In this document: in pieces, positions 37,703-46,573 of the stretch | How positions within the stretch are numbered: the stretch's first letter is position 1 | Layout of the letters: the number at the start of each line of letters is the position of its first letter | Assembly: GCF_016899425.1 (NCBI RefSeq) | Contig: NZ_CP045995.1 | Coordinates: 2,356,001-2,420,000, forward strand | Length of the DNA: 64,000 bases | Direction of reading: 5' to 3' | DNA from: Burkholderia sp. MS389 | GTDB taxonomy: Bacteria > Pseudomonadota > Gammaproteobacteria > Burkholderiales > Burkholderiaceae | Program-made: the position numbers and the translations under genes | Notes under the pieces: model-generated | Databases searched by the model: none | Told to the model about the DNA's origin: nothing | What the model saw: only the letters and a program-made list of their open reading frames with translations

Positions 37703-38602
37703 ATGCAAACCGATCTCGGCGATCTGAACGCATTCATGGCCGTCGCACGCGCGAGCGGCTTCCGCGACGCCGCACGCGTGACGGGCCTCAGCGCGTCGGG
37801 GCTGAGCGAGGCCGTGCGCCGGCTGGAAGCGCGGCTCGGTGTGCGGCTGCTGCATCGCACGACGCGCAGCGTCGTGCCCACCGAAGCCGGCGAGCGCCTG
37901 CTCGCGCGCCTCGGGCCGGCGCTGACCGAAGTGGCGGCGGCGCTCGACGGTATCGACGAGTTCCGCGGCCGACCAGCCGGCACGCTGAAGCTCAACGTGC
38001 CGGTCAGCGCATCGCGGCTCGTGTTGCCGGCGATCGTGCCGCGCTTTCTCGATGCGTATCCGGACATCCGGCTGGAAGTGACGGCCGACGAAAGTTTCGT
38101 CGACGTGCTGGCGGCCGGATGCGACGCGGGCATCCGCTACGACGAACGGCTCGAACAGGACATGATCGCGGTGCCGATCGGCCCGCGCATCCAGCGGTTC
38201 GCGACCGCGGCGGCGCCCGGCTATCTCGACCGGCACGGCCGGCCGCAACATCCGCGCGACCTGCTCGACCATCGGTGCCTGCGCGGGCGTTTCGCCAGCG
38301 GCGCGATGCCGCCGTGGGAGTTCGAGCGCGACGGCGAGGTCGTGCGGGTCGAGCCGGCCGCGGGGCCGTTGCTGGTCCAGATCGGCGGGGCGACGGAGTT
38401 GATGGTCGATGCGGCGATCGCCGGTACCGGCATCGTGCATCTGTTCGAAGACTGGCTGCGCCCGCATGTCGACAGCGGCGCGCTCGAACCTGTGCTCGAA
38501 CCGTGGTGGCGGCCGTTCTCGGGGCCTTTTCTGTATTACCCGGGGCGGCGGCTCGTGCCGCCGGCGCTACGCGCGTTCATCGATTTCATCAAGGCATCCT
38601 GA
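37703..38602 (+). CDS. LysR-family transcriptional regulator
   Basis: A 299-aa LysR protein: HTH region DLNAFMAVARASGFRDAARV and LSASGLSEAVRRLEARLGV, and effector domain with LKLNVPVSASRLVLPAIVPR and VTADESFVDVLAAGCDAGIR. The latter pattern is common to regulators placed beside aldo/keto reductases and short-chain dehydrogenases. Divergent from the aldo/keto reductase gene. Confidence 0.9.
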   Translation: MQTDLGDLNAFMAVARASGFRDAARVTGLSASGLSEAVRRLEARLGVRLLHRTTRSVVPTEAGERLLARLGPALTEVAAALDGIDEFRGRPAGTLKLNVPVSASRLVLPAIVPRFLDAYPDIRLEVTADESFVDVLAAGCDAGIRYDERLEQDMIAVPIGPRIQRFATAAAPGYLDRHGRPQHPRDLLDHRCLRGRFASGAMPPWEFERDGEVVRVEPAAGPLLVQIGGATELMVDAAIAGTGIVHLFEDWLRPHVDSGALEPVLEPWWRPFSGPFLYYPGRRLVPPALRAFIDFIKAS

Positions 38603-38779
38603 GCGCCGATCAGCGCGCCGGGGCGTGTGCGTCGAGCAGGCGCCGCGCGTCGTCGTCGCTCATGCGGCCGACCCACGCGCTGCGGCAAACGCGCGACAAC
38701 CGAAGCGCGGAAGCGGGCGCCGATGACACGGAAGGTCGTCGTTTGATGGGCAGCAGGCACCCGCCGCCCCGTGAAGCCG

Positions 38780-39541
38780 TTACCCGCCTTGCTTGACCAG
38801 CGCCGCCAGCGCTTTCATCGCCTGCAGATACGGATACGGCCCGTGGCTGATGCGCGCCACGCCGTACTCGGCGAGTTCCGCGATCGTCGGCGTTTCCGAC
38901 ACGCGCATCACGTTCACCGGCAGCGGCGACGCGGCCGTCAGTGCGCGAATCAGCGCCGGCGAGCGCAGGCCCGGCACGAACAGGCCGTCGGCGCCGGCGG
39001 CCGCATACGCGCGGGCGCGCGCCAGCGTCGCGTCGAGCAAGCGTTCGTCGTGCGTATCGGCCGCCGCCGTGAAGAACACGTCGGTGCGCGCGTTGATGAA
39101 GTAGTCGGCGCCCGCGCGATCGGCCGCCTGCCGGGCTGCCGCGACGCGGGCCGCCGCTTCGTCGACGTCGCGCAGTTCGCCCGTGGCCGGAAAACTGTCT
39201 TCGAGGTTGCAGCCGATCGCGCCGGCCTGGATGCTCAGCATGATCGTGTCGCCGACATCCTCCGGCCGTTCGCCGTACCCGCTTTCGAGATCGACGGTGA
39301 CGGGCAGGTCCGTCGCGCGCACGATCCGCTCCAGCACGTCCATCATCAGTGCGCGCGGCATCTGCTCGCCATCGGCGAAACCGTTGGCCGCCGCGACCGA
39401 CCAACTGCCGGTGGCCAATGCGACGGCGCCCGCGTCGGCCGCCGTGCGCGCACTGCCGGCATCCCACACGTTGAACAGCGCGAGCGGCTGGCCCGCGCGG
39501 TGAAGCGACCGGAAAATCGCGCCTTTCTCGTTGTTGCCCAT
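38780..39541 (-). CDS. Isocitrate lyase/PEP mutase family protein
   Basis: A 253-aa TIM-barrel enzyme of the ICL/PEPM superfamily (FNVWDAGSARTAADAGAVAL, TVDLESGYG, GCNLEDSF, INARTDVFF). Members cleave or form C-C or P-C bonds using Mg2+; oxaloacetate decarboxylase, carboxyphosphoenolpyruvate mutase-like and unknown activities occur. The length and lack of the ICL KKCGH loop exclude a true isocitrate lyase. ATG 39541 follows GGAGACGAGT. It stands alone, downstream of and on the same strand as the marR gene (149 bp). Confidence 0.85.
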   Translation of the reverse strand: MGNNEKGAIFRSLHRAGQPLALFNVWDAGSARTAADAGAVALATGSWSVAAANGFADGEQMPRALMMDVLERIVRATDLPVTVDLESGYGERPEDVGDTIMLSIQAGAIGCNLEDSFPATGELRDVDEAAARVAAARQAADRAGADYFINARTDVFFTAAADTHDERLLDATLARARAYAAAGADGLFVPGLRSPALIRALTAASPLPVNVMRVSETPTIAELAEYGVARISHGPYPYLQAMKALAALVKQGG

Positions 39542-39690
39542 ACTCGTCTCCTGATGGATGGATACCGGACTGATTGTCGTGCCGAGCGATATTGCCACCG
39601 AATCGGGCGGTGCGACCGGCGTGCGCAATGTCTGCTGACAGCGCGTGACAGGAAGTGCGCGCGACCGCCGCGGCGCGATCCGAGCGCCGT

Positions 39691-40158
39691 TCAGTCGCGC
39701 GAGCCCGGATCGACCGATAGCGCGCGCAGCTGGCCGCGCAACTGGTCGACTTCGCCCGGCGCGAACGGCCGCTCGATCTCGGCGTGCGCCTGTTGCCACA
39801 GCGGGAACGCTTCGGCCAGCAGGTCGTGCCCGGCCGGCGTCAGCGAGAGCAGGCGGCTGCGTCCATCGTCGGGATCCTGGACGATCGTGACGAGGCCGCG
39901 CCGCTCGAGCGGCTTGAGCGCGGCGGTGAGCGTGGTGCGGTCCATCGCGAGCAGCGACGCGACCGATTTCATCGGCGCCGGTTGCGGCCGGTTCAACGAC
40001 ATCAGCAGCGAAAACTGGCCGTTGGTGAGGTCGAGCGGGCGCAGCACGTCGTCGAAGATACGCGCGAGATTGCGCGCCGCGCGCTGCATGTGCAAACACA
40101 GGCAGCAATCGCGCACCATCAGCGTCGTTTCGAAGGGAAGCTTTTCTTTTCGTGCCAT
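39691..40158 (-). CDS. MarR-family transcriptional regulator
   Basis: A 155-aa winged-helix MarR protein (FSLLMSLNRPQPAPMKSVAS, MDRTTLTAALKPLERRGLV, DDGRSRLLSLT). The N-terminal CCLCLH cluster could make it thiol- or oxidant-responsive. It is divergent from the YCII-domain gene; a perfect palindrome GTTGATATCAAC 11 bp upstream of its start is the probable operator for both. Confidence 0.9.
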   Translation of the reverse strand: MARKEKLPFETTLMVRDCCLCLHMQRAARNLARIFDDVLRPLDLTNGQFSLLMSLNRPQPAPMKSVASLLAMDRTTLTAALKPLERRGLVTIVQDPDDGRSRLLSLTPAGHDLLAEAFPLWQQAHAEIERPFAPGEVDQLRGQLRALSVDPGSRD

Positions 40159-40169
40159 GTTGCAATTGT

Positions 40170-40181
40170 GTTGATATCAAC
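40170..40181. promoter_or_regulatory. MarR-type operator GTTGATATCAAC
   Basis: A perfect 12-bp palindrome in the 81-bp divergent region between marR and the YCII gene. Its TTGATATCAA core has the half-site structure frequent in MarR operators (TTGA-based dyads). Confidence 0.65.
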
Positions 40182-40239
40182 CTATCTTGTCAAGGTCGAG
40201 GCGCGGCAACCCGCCGCGTCCGTCATCGGAGGAGCAGGC

Positions 40240-40608
40240 ATGAGTGCGCAACCACAGTTGTATCTCGCCGTATTTCTCGGGAGCCAGGATAGCCCGGCGA
40301 TGAAGGCATGGCTCGCGCTGCCGGAGGACGAGCGGCGCACGCGCGAGCGCGACGGCATCGCCGCATGGCATGCGTGGGTCGACCGGCATCGCGACGCGAT
40401 CGTCGAGCTGGGCGGGCCGCTCGGCAAGACCAAGAACATCGACGCGGCCGGCATCCGCGACACGACCAATGCGTTGACCGGCTTCACCGTCGTGCGGGCG
40501 GCGTCGCACGACGCGGCCGCCGCGCTGTTCGAAGGTCATCCGCATTTCACGCTGTTCCCGGGCGTGTCGGTCGACGTGATGCCGGTGCTGGCGATTCCCG
40601 GCGCGTGA
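40240..40608 (+). CDS. YCII/DGPF-domain protein
   Basis: A 122-aa dimeric alpha/beta-barrel protein with LYLAVFLGSQDSP, HAWVDRHRDAIVELGGPLGKT and VVRAASHDAAAALFEGHPHF, as in YCII-related proteins of unclear catalytic role. ATG 40240 has GGAGGAGCAGGC upstream. It is the first gene controlled by the MarR operator, with a glutathione S-transferase gene 95 bp downstream. Confidence 0.8.
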   Translation: MSAQPQLYLAVFLGSQDSPAMKAWLALPEDERRTRERDGIAAWHAWVDRHRDAIVELGGPLGKTKNIDAAGIRDTTNALTGFTVVRAASHDAAAALFEGHPHFTLFPGVSVDVMPVLAIPGA

Positions 40609-40703
40609 GCGACGCGTGATGCCGCGCGACGCGCGTCGCTTCGTTCGATCCGTCGTGCCCGGCATGCAGACATTTTCCCGACATTCATGGATGGAGACTG
40701 GCG

Positions 40704-41321
40704 ATGAAGCTTCACGGATTTGCCGGCACGCGCTCGCAGCGCGCGCTGTGGGGGCTGAAGGAACTGGATGCGGATTTCGAATTCGTGTCGGTCAACCTGC
40801 TCGAGGGCGAGCACAAGCGGCCCGAATTCCTGCGCCTCAATCCGGCCGGCAAGGTGCCCGTGCTGGTGGACGGCGACCTCGTGATTCCCGAATCGGCCGC
40901 GATCGTGCTGTATCTCGCGGACAAGTACCCGGAGAAGGCGCTGCTGCCCGTCGATCCGGCGTTGCGGGCGCAAGCCTATCGGTGGGTCATGTTCGCGGTG
41001 ACGGAGCTTGAGCAGCCGCTGTGGCGCATCACGCGGCACACGTTCCTCTATCCGCCGGAGAAGCGCTCGCCGGCCGATATCGAACTGGCGCGCGAGGATT
41101 TCGCGACGATGGCCGCGATTCTCGACACGCATCTCGAGGGGCGCGAGTTCATCGTCGGCGATACGCTGACGGTGGCCGATTGCGTGACGGCGTACCTGAT
41201 CGACTGGGCAAGCGAATGCCATTTGATCGAACCGTTCCCGCAACTGCGCGCGTATCTGGAACGGCTGTATGCGCGGCCGAAGGCGCCGCAGCGGATCGCG
41301 GAGGCGAGGAAGGCGGCGTGA
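40704..41321 (+). CDS. Glutathione S-transferase
   Basis: A 205-aa GST. The thioredoxin-fold N-terminal domain (KLHGFAGTRSQRALWGLKEL, NPAGKVPVLVDGDLVIPESAAI) includes the cis-Pro and the ESAA glutathione-binding segment; the helical C-terminal domain has FIVGDTLTVADCVTAYLIDW. The catalytic residue is probably Ser/Thr near TRSQ. Likely detoxifies electrophiles, together with the YCII gene under MarR control. Confidence 0.9.
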   Translation: MKLHGFAGTRSQRALWGLKELDADFEFVSVNLLEGEHKRPEFLRLNPAGKVPVLVDGDLVIPESAAIVLYLADKYPEKALLPVDPALRAQAYRWVMFAVTELEQPLWRITRHTFLYPPEKRSPADIELAREDFATMAAILDTHLEGREFIVGDTLTVADCVTAYLIDWASECHLIEPFPQLRAYLERLYARPKAPQRIAEARKAA

Positions 41322-41380
41322 AGGTGAAACGCGGGCGGGCCATGCGCGGCGTGGGCATGACGCGCCGCGCCCGCCCGCGA

Positions 41381-42103
41381 TCACGAAACCGTATCGGGCG
41401 CACCCAGCGCACGGCACAGCATCGCCAGATCGCTCAACCTGAGATGCGGCGTTACCGCATGCGGGGGCGTCGGTTCTTCTTCAGCCGAAGGCTCGCGCAC
41501 GATCCACGCGGCCTGAAGCCCCGCATTCACCGCGCCGACGATATCGAGGTGGAAGTCGTCGCCGACATGCAGCAATTCGGCCGGCCGCACGCCGAGTGCG
41601 TCCGCCGCCGCATGGAAGATCTCGGGTTCCGGCTTGGCGAAGCCGAATGCACGCGCGCTGAGCGTCGTGCGGAAGAATTCGCCGCCGCCCGTGAGCCGAA
41701 GGTCGGCGTTACCGTTGGTGACCGCGATCAACGGAAAGCGCGCGCTCAACCACGCGAGCGCCGGCAGCGCGTCTTCGTAGAACTCGACGCGATTGCGCGC
41801 CGCATAGAAGACGTCGTAAGCGCGCTCGGTCAGCGAGACATCTTCGTTCGCGCGCTCCAGCGCAAGCCGGATCGACCCGATTCGCATCGCGCGATAGTCG
41901 CTCGCGAGATCGGGGCGCAACCGTTCGTATTCCTCACGTAGCGCTGCGAGTGTTTGTTGCGTCGGCAGCACGCGCTCGGTATTCGGCGCGTGCTCGATCA
42001 ACCATGCGCGAAGCGTCGCCTCGGCCCGTACGACGGACGGCCCGAACGGCCACAGGGTGTCGTCGAGGTCGAACGAGACGGCGGAAACTTTGGCGAGACG
42101 CAT
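41381..42103 (-). CDS. HAD-superfamily hydrolase
   Basis: A 240-aa haloacid dehalogenase-like phosphatase. Motif I FDLDDTLWPFG at residues 9-19, motif II in IAVTNGNADL, motif III/IV in FAKPEPEIF and LHVGDDFHLDIVGA. It resembles phosphoglycolate phosphatase/YjjG-type enzymes with a helical cap. ATG 42103 places motif I as usual; a GTG at 42139 would overlap the upstream gene stop by 13 bp. Probably co-transcribed with the ornithine cyclodeaminase family gene. Confidence 0.88.
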   Translation of the reverse strand: MRLAKVSAVSFDLDDTLWPFGPSVVRAEATLRAWLIEHAPNTERVLPTQQTLAALREEYERLRPDLASDYRAMRIGSIRLALERANEDVSLTERAYDVFYAARNRVEFYEDALPALAWLSARFPLIAVTNGNADLRLTGGGEFFRTTLSARAFGFAKPEPEIFHAAADALGVRPAELLHVGDDFHLDIVGAVNAGLQAAWIVREPSAEEEPTPPHAVTPHLRLSDLAMLCRALGAPDTVS

Positions 42104-42126
42104 GGCGGTTGAAAGCGGGAAGTCGT

Positions 42127-43098
42127 TTACCAGGGCCACGGAACGGCGGTTCCGGTGCCGTTGTCGAGCGCGTGTCGATAGAGGAAGCGCGCGACGGTCA
42201 GGTCCTGCAGCGCGAGCCCCGTCATGTCGAAGACGGTGATCTCGTGCGCGGCACGATCGACCGATGCCGCACCCGCGAGGATGTCACCGATTTCCGTGCG
42301 CGGCAAATCCGGCGCCCACTGGCACTCGCCGATGGTGCGCGCCTGATCGTGATCGTCGACGACGATGCGCGCGCGTTCCAGCACGCCGGCCGGTAGTTCG
42401 CGCTTGCCCGCGGTATCGGCGCCCACGCAGGTCAGGTGGGTGCCCGGCTGAACCGCATCCGCGTCGAACAACGCGCCGCCGCCGGGCGTGGCTGTGATCA
42501 CCACGTCGCTATGGGCGACCGCATCGTTCCGGTCGCGCGCCACGCCGATCGTGCACCGTTCGACGAAGTGCGTTTCGAACGCCGGATCCGGCTCGCCGTT
42601 GACGGTCACGTACTGCACCGTGCATCGCTGCGGCAGCAGCGCGAGCGCGTAGTCGAGCTGCACGCGCGCCTGCACGCCGGTGCCGAACACGCAGAGCCGC
42701 GTGCTGTCGCGACGCGCGAGCTGTTGCAGCCCGAGGCCGCCCGCGGCGCCGGTTCGCGCGGTGGTGATCGCGTTGCCGTCCATGATGCACAGCGGCCGGC
42801 CGGTCGCCGGATCGAACAACGCGACGGTGGCCTGATGCGGCTCGCCGCCGCGCGCCCGATTGCCGGGCCAGAACCCGGCCGCCTTGAAGCCGAGCAAGTC
42901 CCGATCGGCGACGTCGCCCGACTTGATGCCGAACACGCCGCCTGTGTGCAGTTTCTCGCGCACGACCGGAAATACGCGTCCGGCCCTTTGACTGTGCAGC
43001 ACGAAGGCTTCGCGGACGGCCGCCATCACTTGCCCGGCTTGCAGGGCGGGCTCGACGGCATCGCGGTCGAGGAGAAGGAGGCGGGCGTCGGTCGGCAT
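42127..43098 (-). CDS. Ornithine cyclodeaminase/mu-crystallin family protein
   Basis: A 323-aa NAD(P)-dependent enzyme with HTGGVFGIKSGDVADRDLLG, the Rossmann motif CVFGTGVQARVQLDYA and GADTAGKRELP. Family members include ornithine cyclodeaminase, alanine/lysine dehydrogenases and iminosuccinate reductase (BhcD). Adjacent to a DSD1-type aldolase, it could be an iminosuccinate or imino-acid reductase; the specific reaction is not readable. ATG 43098; a palindrome lies 48-67 bp upstream. Confidence 0.85.
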   Translation of the reverse strand: MPTDARLLLLDRDAVEPALQAGQVMAAVREAFVLHSQRAGRVFPVVREKLHTGGVFGIKSGDVADRDLLGFKAAGFWPGNRARGGEPHQATVALFDPATGRPLCIMDGNAITTARTGAAGGLGLQQLARRDSTRLCVFGTGVQARVQLDYALALLPQRCTVQYVTVNGEPDPAFETHFVERCTIGVARDRNDAVAHSDVVITATPGGGALFDADAVQPGTHLTCVGADTAGKRELPAGVLERARIVVDDHDQARTIGECQWAPDLPRTEIGDILAGAASVDRAAHEITVFDMTGLALQDLTVARFLYRHALDNGTGTAVPWPW

Positions 43099-43145
43099 GG
43101 TCGGGGGTGCCTGGTCGGCACGAGACGAATTCAGGGTATTTAAAG

Positions 43146-43165
43146 TTTGTCCAGATTTGGACAAA
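43146..43165. promoter_or_regulatory. Palindrome TTTGTCCA-4-TGGACAAA upstream of cyclodeaminase family gene
   Basis: Perfect 8-bp arms with GATT in the centre. On the minus strand TTGTCC and TAAATA (spacing 16) could form a promoter overlapping it, so a repressor bound here would block transcription of the ornithine cyclodeaminase family gene. Confidence 0.5.
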
Positions 43166-43201
43166 TAGTCAATGCGCGGATGACGCGGCGGGGACTGATG
43201 C

Positions 43202-44332
43202 TCACCACCCGTAGAAGCGCGGCCACGTCTGCGCGGCGCCGTCGTCGCCGACGGCCTGGTATTCGGGATGCTGCGCGCCGGTCGCGCACGCATGATTCGG
43301 CAGGATGCGCAGCCGCGTGCCGATTGGAAACCGCTGCGCGATGCCCGTATCCGGCGTACCGGTTCGCGACACGATCCCGTGTTCCTGGTTGGCGCCGCTC
43401 AGCAGGTAGCCGCCGAGCACGTCGCCCGCTTCGGTGCAGACCTGCCCGTAGCCGAAATCGTGCGCCTGGCGCTGCGTGCCGCGGTCGCGGCTCATCGCCA
43501 TCCAGCCCGCGTCGACGATCGCCCAGCCTTTCTCTTCCTGATGGCCGATGACGGTGGTCAACACTGACAGCGCGATGTCGGACGGCTCGCACACGCCGAT
43601 GTTGTGCATCACGAGGTCGAACATCACGTACACGCCGGCGCGCACTTCGGTCACGCCGTCGAGCCGTTCCGCCGCCAGCGCGGTGGGCGTCGACCCGATG
43701 CTCACGACCGGGCACGGCAACCCGGCGGCCCGCAGGCGCTCCGCGGCCCGCACGGTGCGGCTGCGTTCCTGCTCGGCGATCGCGACGAGTGCTGCGTGCG
43801 TGTCGTATTCGTAGCTGGAGCCCGCGTGAGCCATCACGCCGCCGAGCAGCATGCCGCCGTCGGTCAGCGCGCGGCCGACATCGATCAGCAAATCGGCGTC
43901 GGGCGGGATGCCCGAGCGGTGGCCGTCGACGTCGACCTCGATCCATACGTCGAAACGTTCGCCGTGCTCGCGCCCGAACGCGGCGATCGCATGGGCGGCC
44001 GGCAGGCTGTCGGCGACGATCTTCAGGTCGCAGCCTTGCCGACGCAGCGCAAGCGCCTGGCCGAGCTTCGCGGGCACCATGCCGACCGCGTAGACGATGT
44101 CGCGGATGCCGTCCGCGAAGAACTGCTCGGCTTCCTTGAGCGTCGATACCGTGATGCCCTGCGCGCCCGCCGCGATCTGCGCGTCGACGACGTGCCGGCA
44201 TTTGGTGGTCTTGACGTGCGGCCGGAACCGCACGCCGAGTGCGTCCAGATGCGTCTGCATGCGCGCGATGTTGCGCTGCATGCGGCCGACGTCGATCAAG
44301 GCGGCGGGGGTGTTGAGGGTGTGAAGGTCCAC
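43202..44332 (-). CDS. DSD1-family PLP enzyme (D-threonine/3-hydroxyaspartate aldolase-like)
   Basis: A 376-aa fold-type III PLP enzyme. N-terminal alanine-racemase-like barrel with the PLP lysine in FRPHVKTTKC (K41) and a C-terminal domain with the metal-binding His/Cys in LPNHACAT. The family comprises D-threonine aldolase, D-serine dehydratase and beta-hydroxyaspartate aldolase (BhcC). ATG 44332. Located 103 bp upstream of the ornithine cyclodeaminase family gene on the same strand and downstream of a LysR gene, which suggests a hydroxy-amino-acid degradation route giving glycine. Confidence 0.85.
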   Translation of the reverse strand: MDLHTLNTPAALIDVGRMQRNIARMQTHLDALGVRFRPHVKTTKCRHVVDAQIAAGAQGITVSTLKEAEQFFADGIRDIVYAVGMVPAKLGQALALRRQGCDLKIVADSLPAAHAIAAFGREHGERFDVWIEVDVDGHRSGIPPDADLLIDVGRALTDGGMLLGGVMAHAGSSYEYDTHAALVAIAEQERSRTVRAAERLRAAGLPCPVVSIGSTPTALAAERLDGVTEVRAGVYVMFDLVMHNIGVCEPSDIALSVLTTVIGHQEEKGWAIVDAGWMAMSRDRGTQRQAHDFGYGQVCTEAGDVLGGYLLSGANQEHGIVSRTGTPDTGIAQRFPIGTRLRILPNHACATGAQHPEYQAVGDDGAAQTWPRFYGW

Positions 44333-44461
44333 GATGCGTCCGATGACGAGGTTGCCGATGTGGACACTGTACGGCGGCTAGCCCGCATCATGTTTAATGC
44401 GAGACTAATCCGCCATTAAGCAGAATTTAATCTGTCGACTCTCGCGGAGCGCGGCCCCGGC

Positions 44462-45388
44462 TCACGCTTTGCCGCGCCACGGCGGCGGATCGAGAAACTG
44501 CCGCGCGGCGTCGAGAAACACCCGCTGCCGCGCGGAGCGGCCGGTCCGCGACGGCAACAGCGCCGTCACCGGCGCGGGCGGCAGGCTCCAGCCGGGCAGC
44601 AGCCGTACGAGCTTGCCGTTCGCGAGCAACTGCGCGACGTCCCACTCCGAGCGTTCGACGATGCCGAGCCCGGCCAGCGCCCATTCGGTGATGACGGTGC
44701 CGTCGTTGGACGACAGCGCGCCGGTCACGCGGATGACGGTCGCCCGCCGCGATTCGCCCTTGACGCCGCGGCCGGGCGAGAAGCGCCAGCGCGGGATGTC
44801 TTCGTCGTTCTCGCGCAGGCACAGGCAGTCGTAGCGCGTCAGGTCGGATGGATGGTTCAGGTCTTTGAGGCGGCGCGCATACGCGGGGCTCGCGCACAGG
44901 AAGCGCTCGTTGGGCGCGAGCGGATAGCCGATCCACGAAGACGACTTGAGGCCGCCGACGTGGACGACCACGTCGGCGCCCGATGCGCTGGTCAACGGGC
45001 TTTCCGACAGATGGAGCGAGATTTCGAGCTTCGGATGCGCGCGCTGCACGTCGCGCACGATCCGCGCGACGTACTTGCGGCCGAAGCCGAGCGGGGCGAC
45101 GACGCGCAGCGTGCCCTGCACGTCGCCGTGGTCGCCCGCGATGCTGACTGGCAGCGCCTCCACGCGCTCGAGAATGCCGACGGCTTCCTGGTACAGCCGC
45201 TGCCCTTCGTCGGTGAGCGCAATCCCTTTCGGCTGCCGCACGGCGAGCCTCGCGTTCAGGCGCGCCTCCATCCGTTGCAGCCGAATCGTGACCGCGGGCG
45301 GCGTGAGGTCGAGCAGCCGGGCCGCCGCGGCCAGCGAGCGCGACGTGCCGATCGCGCGGACGAGTCGAAGGTCGTCGAGGTCGAGCAT
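44462..45388 (-). CDS. LysR-family transcriptional regulator
   Basis: A 308-aa LysR protein with HTH LDDLRLVRAIGTSRSLAAAA and LTPPAVTIRLQRMEARLNARL, and effector domain TLRVVAPLGFGRKYVARIV. ATG 45388 is the canonical start, although the frame is open upstream. It lies 129 bp upstream of the DSD1-type gene on the same strand and is the likely regulator of that pathway. Confidence 0.88.
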   Translation of the reverse strand: MLDLDDLRLVRAIGTSRSLAAAARLLDLTPPAVTIRLQRMEARLNARLAVRQPKGIALTDEGQRLYQEAVGILERVEALPVSIAGDHGDVQGTLRVVAPLGFGRKYVARIVRDVQRAHPKLEISLHLSESPLTSASGADVVVHVGGLKSSSWIGYPLAPNERFLCASPAYARRLKDLNHPSDLTRYDCLCLRENDEDIPRWRFSPGRGVKGESRRATVIRVTGALSSNDGTVITEWALAGLGIVERSEWDVAQLLANGKLVRLLPGWSLPPAPVTALLPSRTGRSARQRVFLDAARQFLDPPPWRGKA

Positions 45389-45547
45389 TTCATGACTCTT
45401 AATGCATAGGGTATCGAGCATTAAACCGCAGATCGCGCGGCGAAGCCATCGACGTGGCGCGGGGTGGCTGCGGTGAGGATGGCCGGAAGGCGCCCGCTTC
45501 CTTCGCCTGATACATCGACGACCGTGACGCCCCCGCTGTCCACCCGC

Positions 45548-46462
45548 CTACGCGTCCAGCCCGAAAATCAGCGATCGATGTACGCCCACGCCGGCCGCCA
45601 CGCCCGATGCCGATGCGAACGTCGCATTGGTCATCAGGCTCGACGCATCGCCGGCCGCATACACGCCTGCGACGCTCGTCCGCTTCCACGCATCGACGCG
45701 AATCGCGGTGCCGAGCGGCCCTTCGTCGAACGCGCAGCCGAGCTGCTGCGCGAGGTCGCTCGCCATGTCGGTGCGCGCGCCGACGAACAACGCGTCGATC
45801 GGCACGACCTGCCCGTCGGCGAGCCGCAGCGCGTCGATACGCGGCGCGTCGCCGACGATCTCGACGACCGGCGAGCGTTCGATGCGCACGCCGCGCGCGG
45901 CGAGCAACGCGGCTTCCTCCTCGTTCGCTTCGACCACGCGCTGCGTGAACCACGTCGTCGGGCCCCAGTCCGGAATCAGGATCGCCTGATGGACCGACAG
46001 CGGATGCGTGGCGAGCACGCCGAGCCGCTGGCCGCTCACTTCGTATCCATGACAGTACGGACAATGCAGCACGCTGATGCCCCAGCGTTCGGCGAGCCCC
46101 GGCAGCGCGGGCAGTTCGTCGCGGATGCCGGTCGCGAGAATCAGCCGGTCGGCGCTCGCGCGGCTGCCGTCGGCGAGCGTCACGTGAAAGCGTTCATCCG
46201 CGTCGCGTTCGGCCGCACGTACTTCGCCGTCGATGCGCTGCACGGTCGGATACGCGGCAAGCTGCGCGCTCGCTTCGGCGACGATCCGCGCGGGCGGCTT
46301 GCCGTCCTGCCCGAAGAAGCCGTGCGCATGCTCGGCAAAGCGGTTGCGCGGCCGGCCGGCGTCGATCACGAGCACGCGGCGGCGTGCGCGCGCCAGTTGC
46401 ATCGCGGCCGACAGCCCGGCAAAGCTGCCGCCGATCACGATCACTTCATGATGGGTATCCAT
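45548..46462 (-). CDS. Thioredoxin-reductase-like FAD/NAD(P) oxidoreductase
   Basis: A 304-aa flavoprotein of the TrxB/AhpF-like fold. FAD site VIVIGGSFAGLSAAMQLARA, redox motif CPYCHGYEVSG (CxxC), and the closing GVYAAGDASSLMTNA. It is divergent from an Rrf2-type regulator gene with a long palindrome between, so expression is probably regulated by that protein. It may reduce a thioredoxin-like partner or be a diflavin-type disulfide oxidoreductase. Confidence 0.88.
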   Translation of the reverse strand: MDTHHEVIVIGGSFAGLSAAMQLARARRRVLVIDAGRPRNRFAEHAHGFFGQDGKPPARIVAEASAQLAAYPTVQRIDGEVRAAERDADERFHVTLADGSRASADRLILATGIRDELPALPGLAERWGISVLHCPYCHGYEVSGQRLGVLATHPLSVHQAILIPDWGPTTWFTQRVVEANEEEAALLAARGVRIERSPVVEIVGDAPRIDALRLADGQVVPIDALFVGARTDMASDLAQQLGCAFDEGPLGTAIRVDAWKRTSVAGVYAAGDASSLMTNATFASASGVAAGVGVHRSLIFGLDA

Positions 46463-46532
46463 GCATCCACTCCTTTCTGAATCTGTGTGACGGATAGACG
46501 TGCTTCGCTGGCGGCCAACTCATGAAACACGA

Positions 46533-46573
46533 GAAGTTGCATGATAGGGCGATGGTATCATTCATGCAACTTC
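46533..46573. promoter_or_regulatory. Rrf2-type operator: inverted repeat GAAGTTGCATGA
   Basis: Twelve-base perfect arms (GAAGTTGCATGA at 46533-46544, TCATGCAACTTC at 46562-46573) separated by 17 bp, in the 140-bp divergent region. Half-sites with AAGTTGCAT resemble NsrR/Rrf2 recognition sequences. Confidence 0.65.

Noticed and set aside
38610..38779. Minus-strand peptide ending WVGRMSDDDARRLLDAHAPAR that looks like a protein C-terminus
   Set aside because: Only ~40 codons look protein-like, no start with ribosome binding site is visible, and no family is recognised. It could be a gene remnant but is too weak to call.
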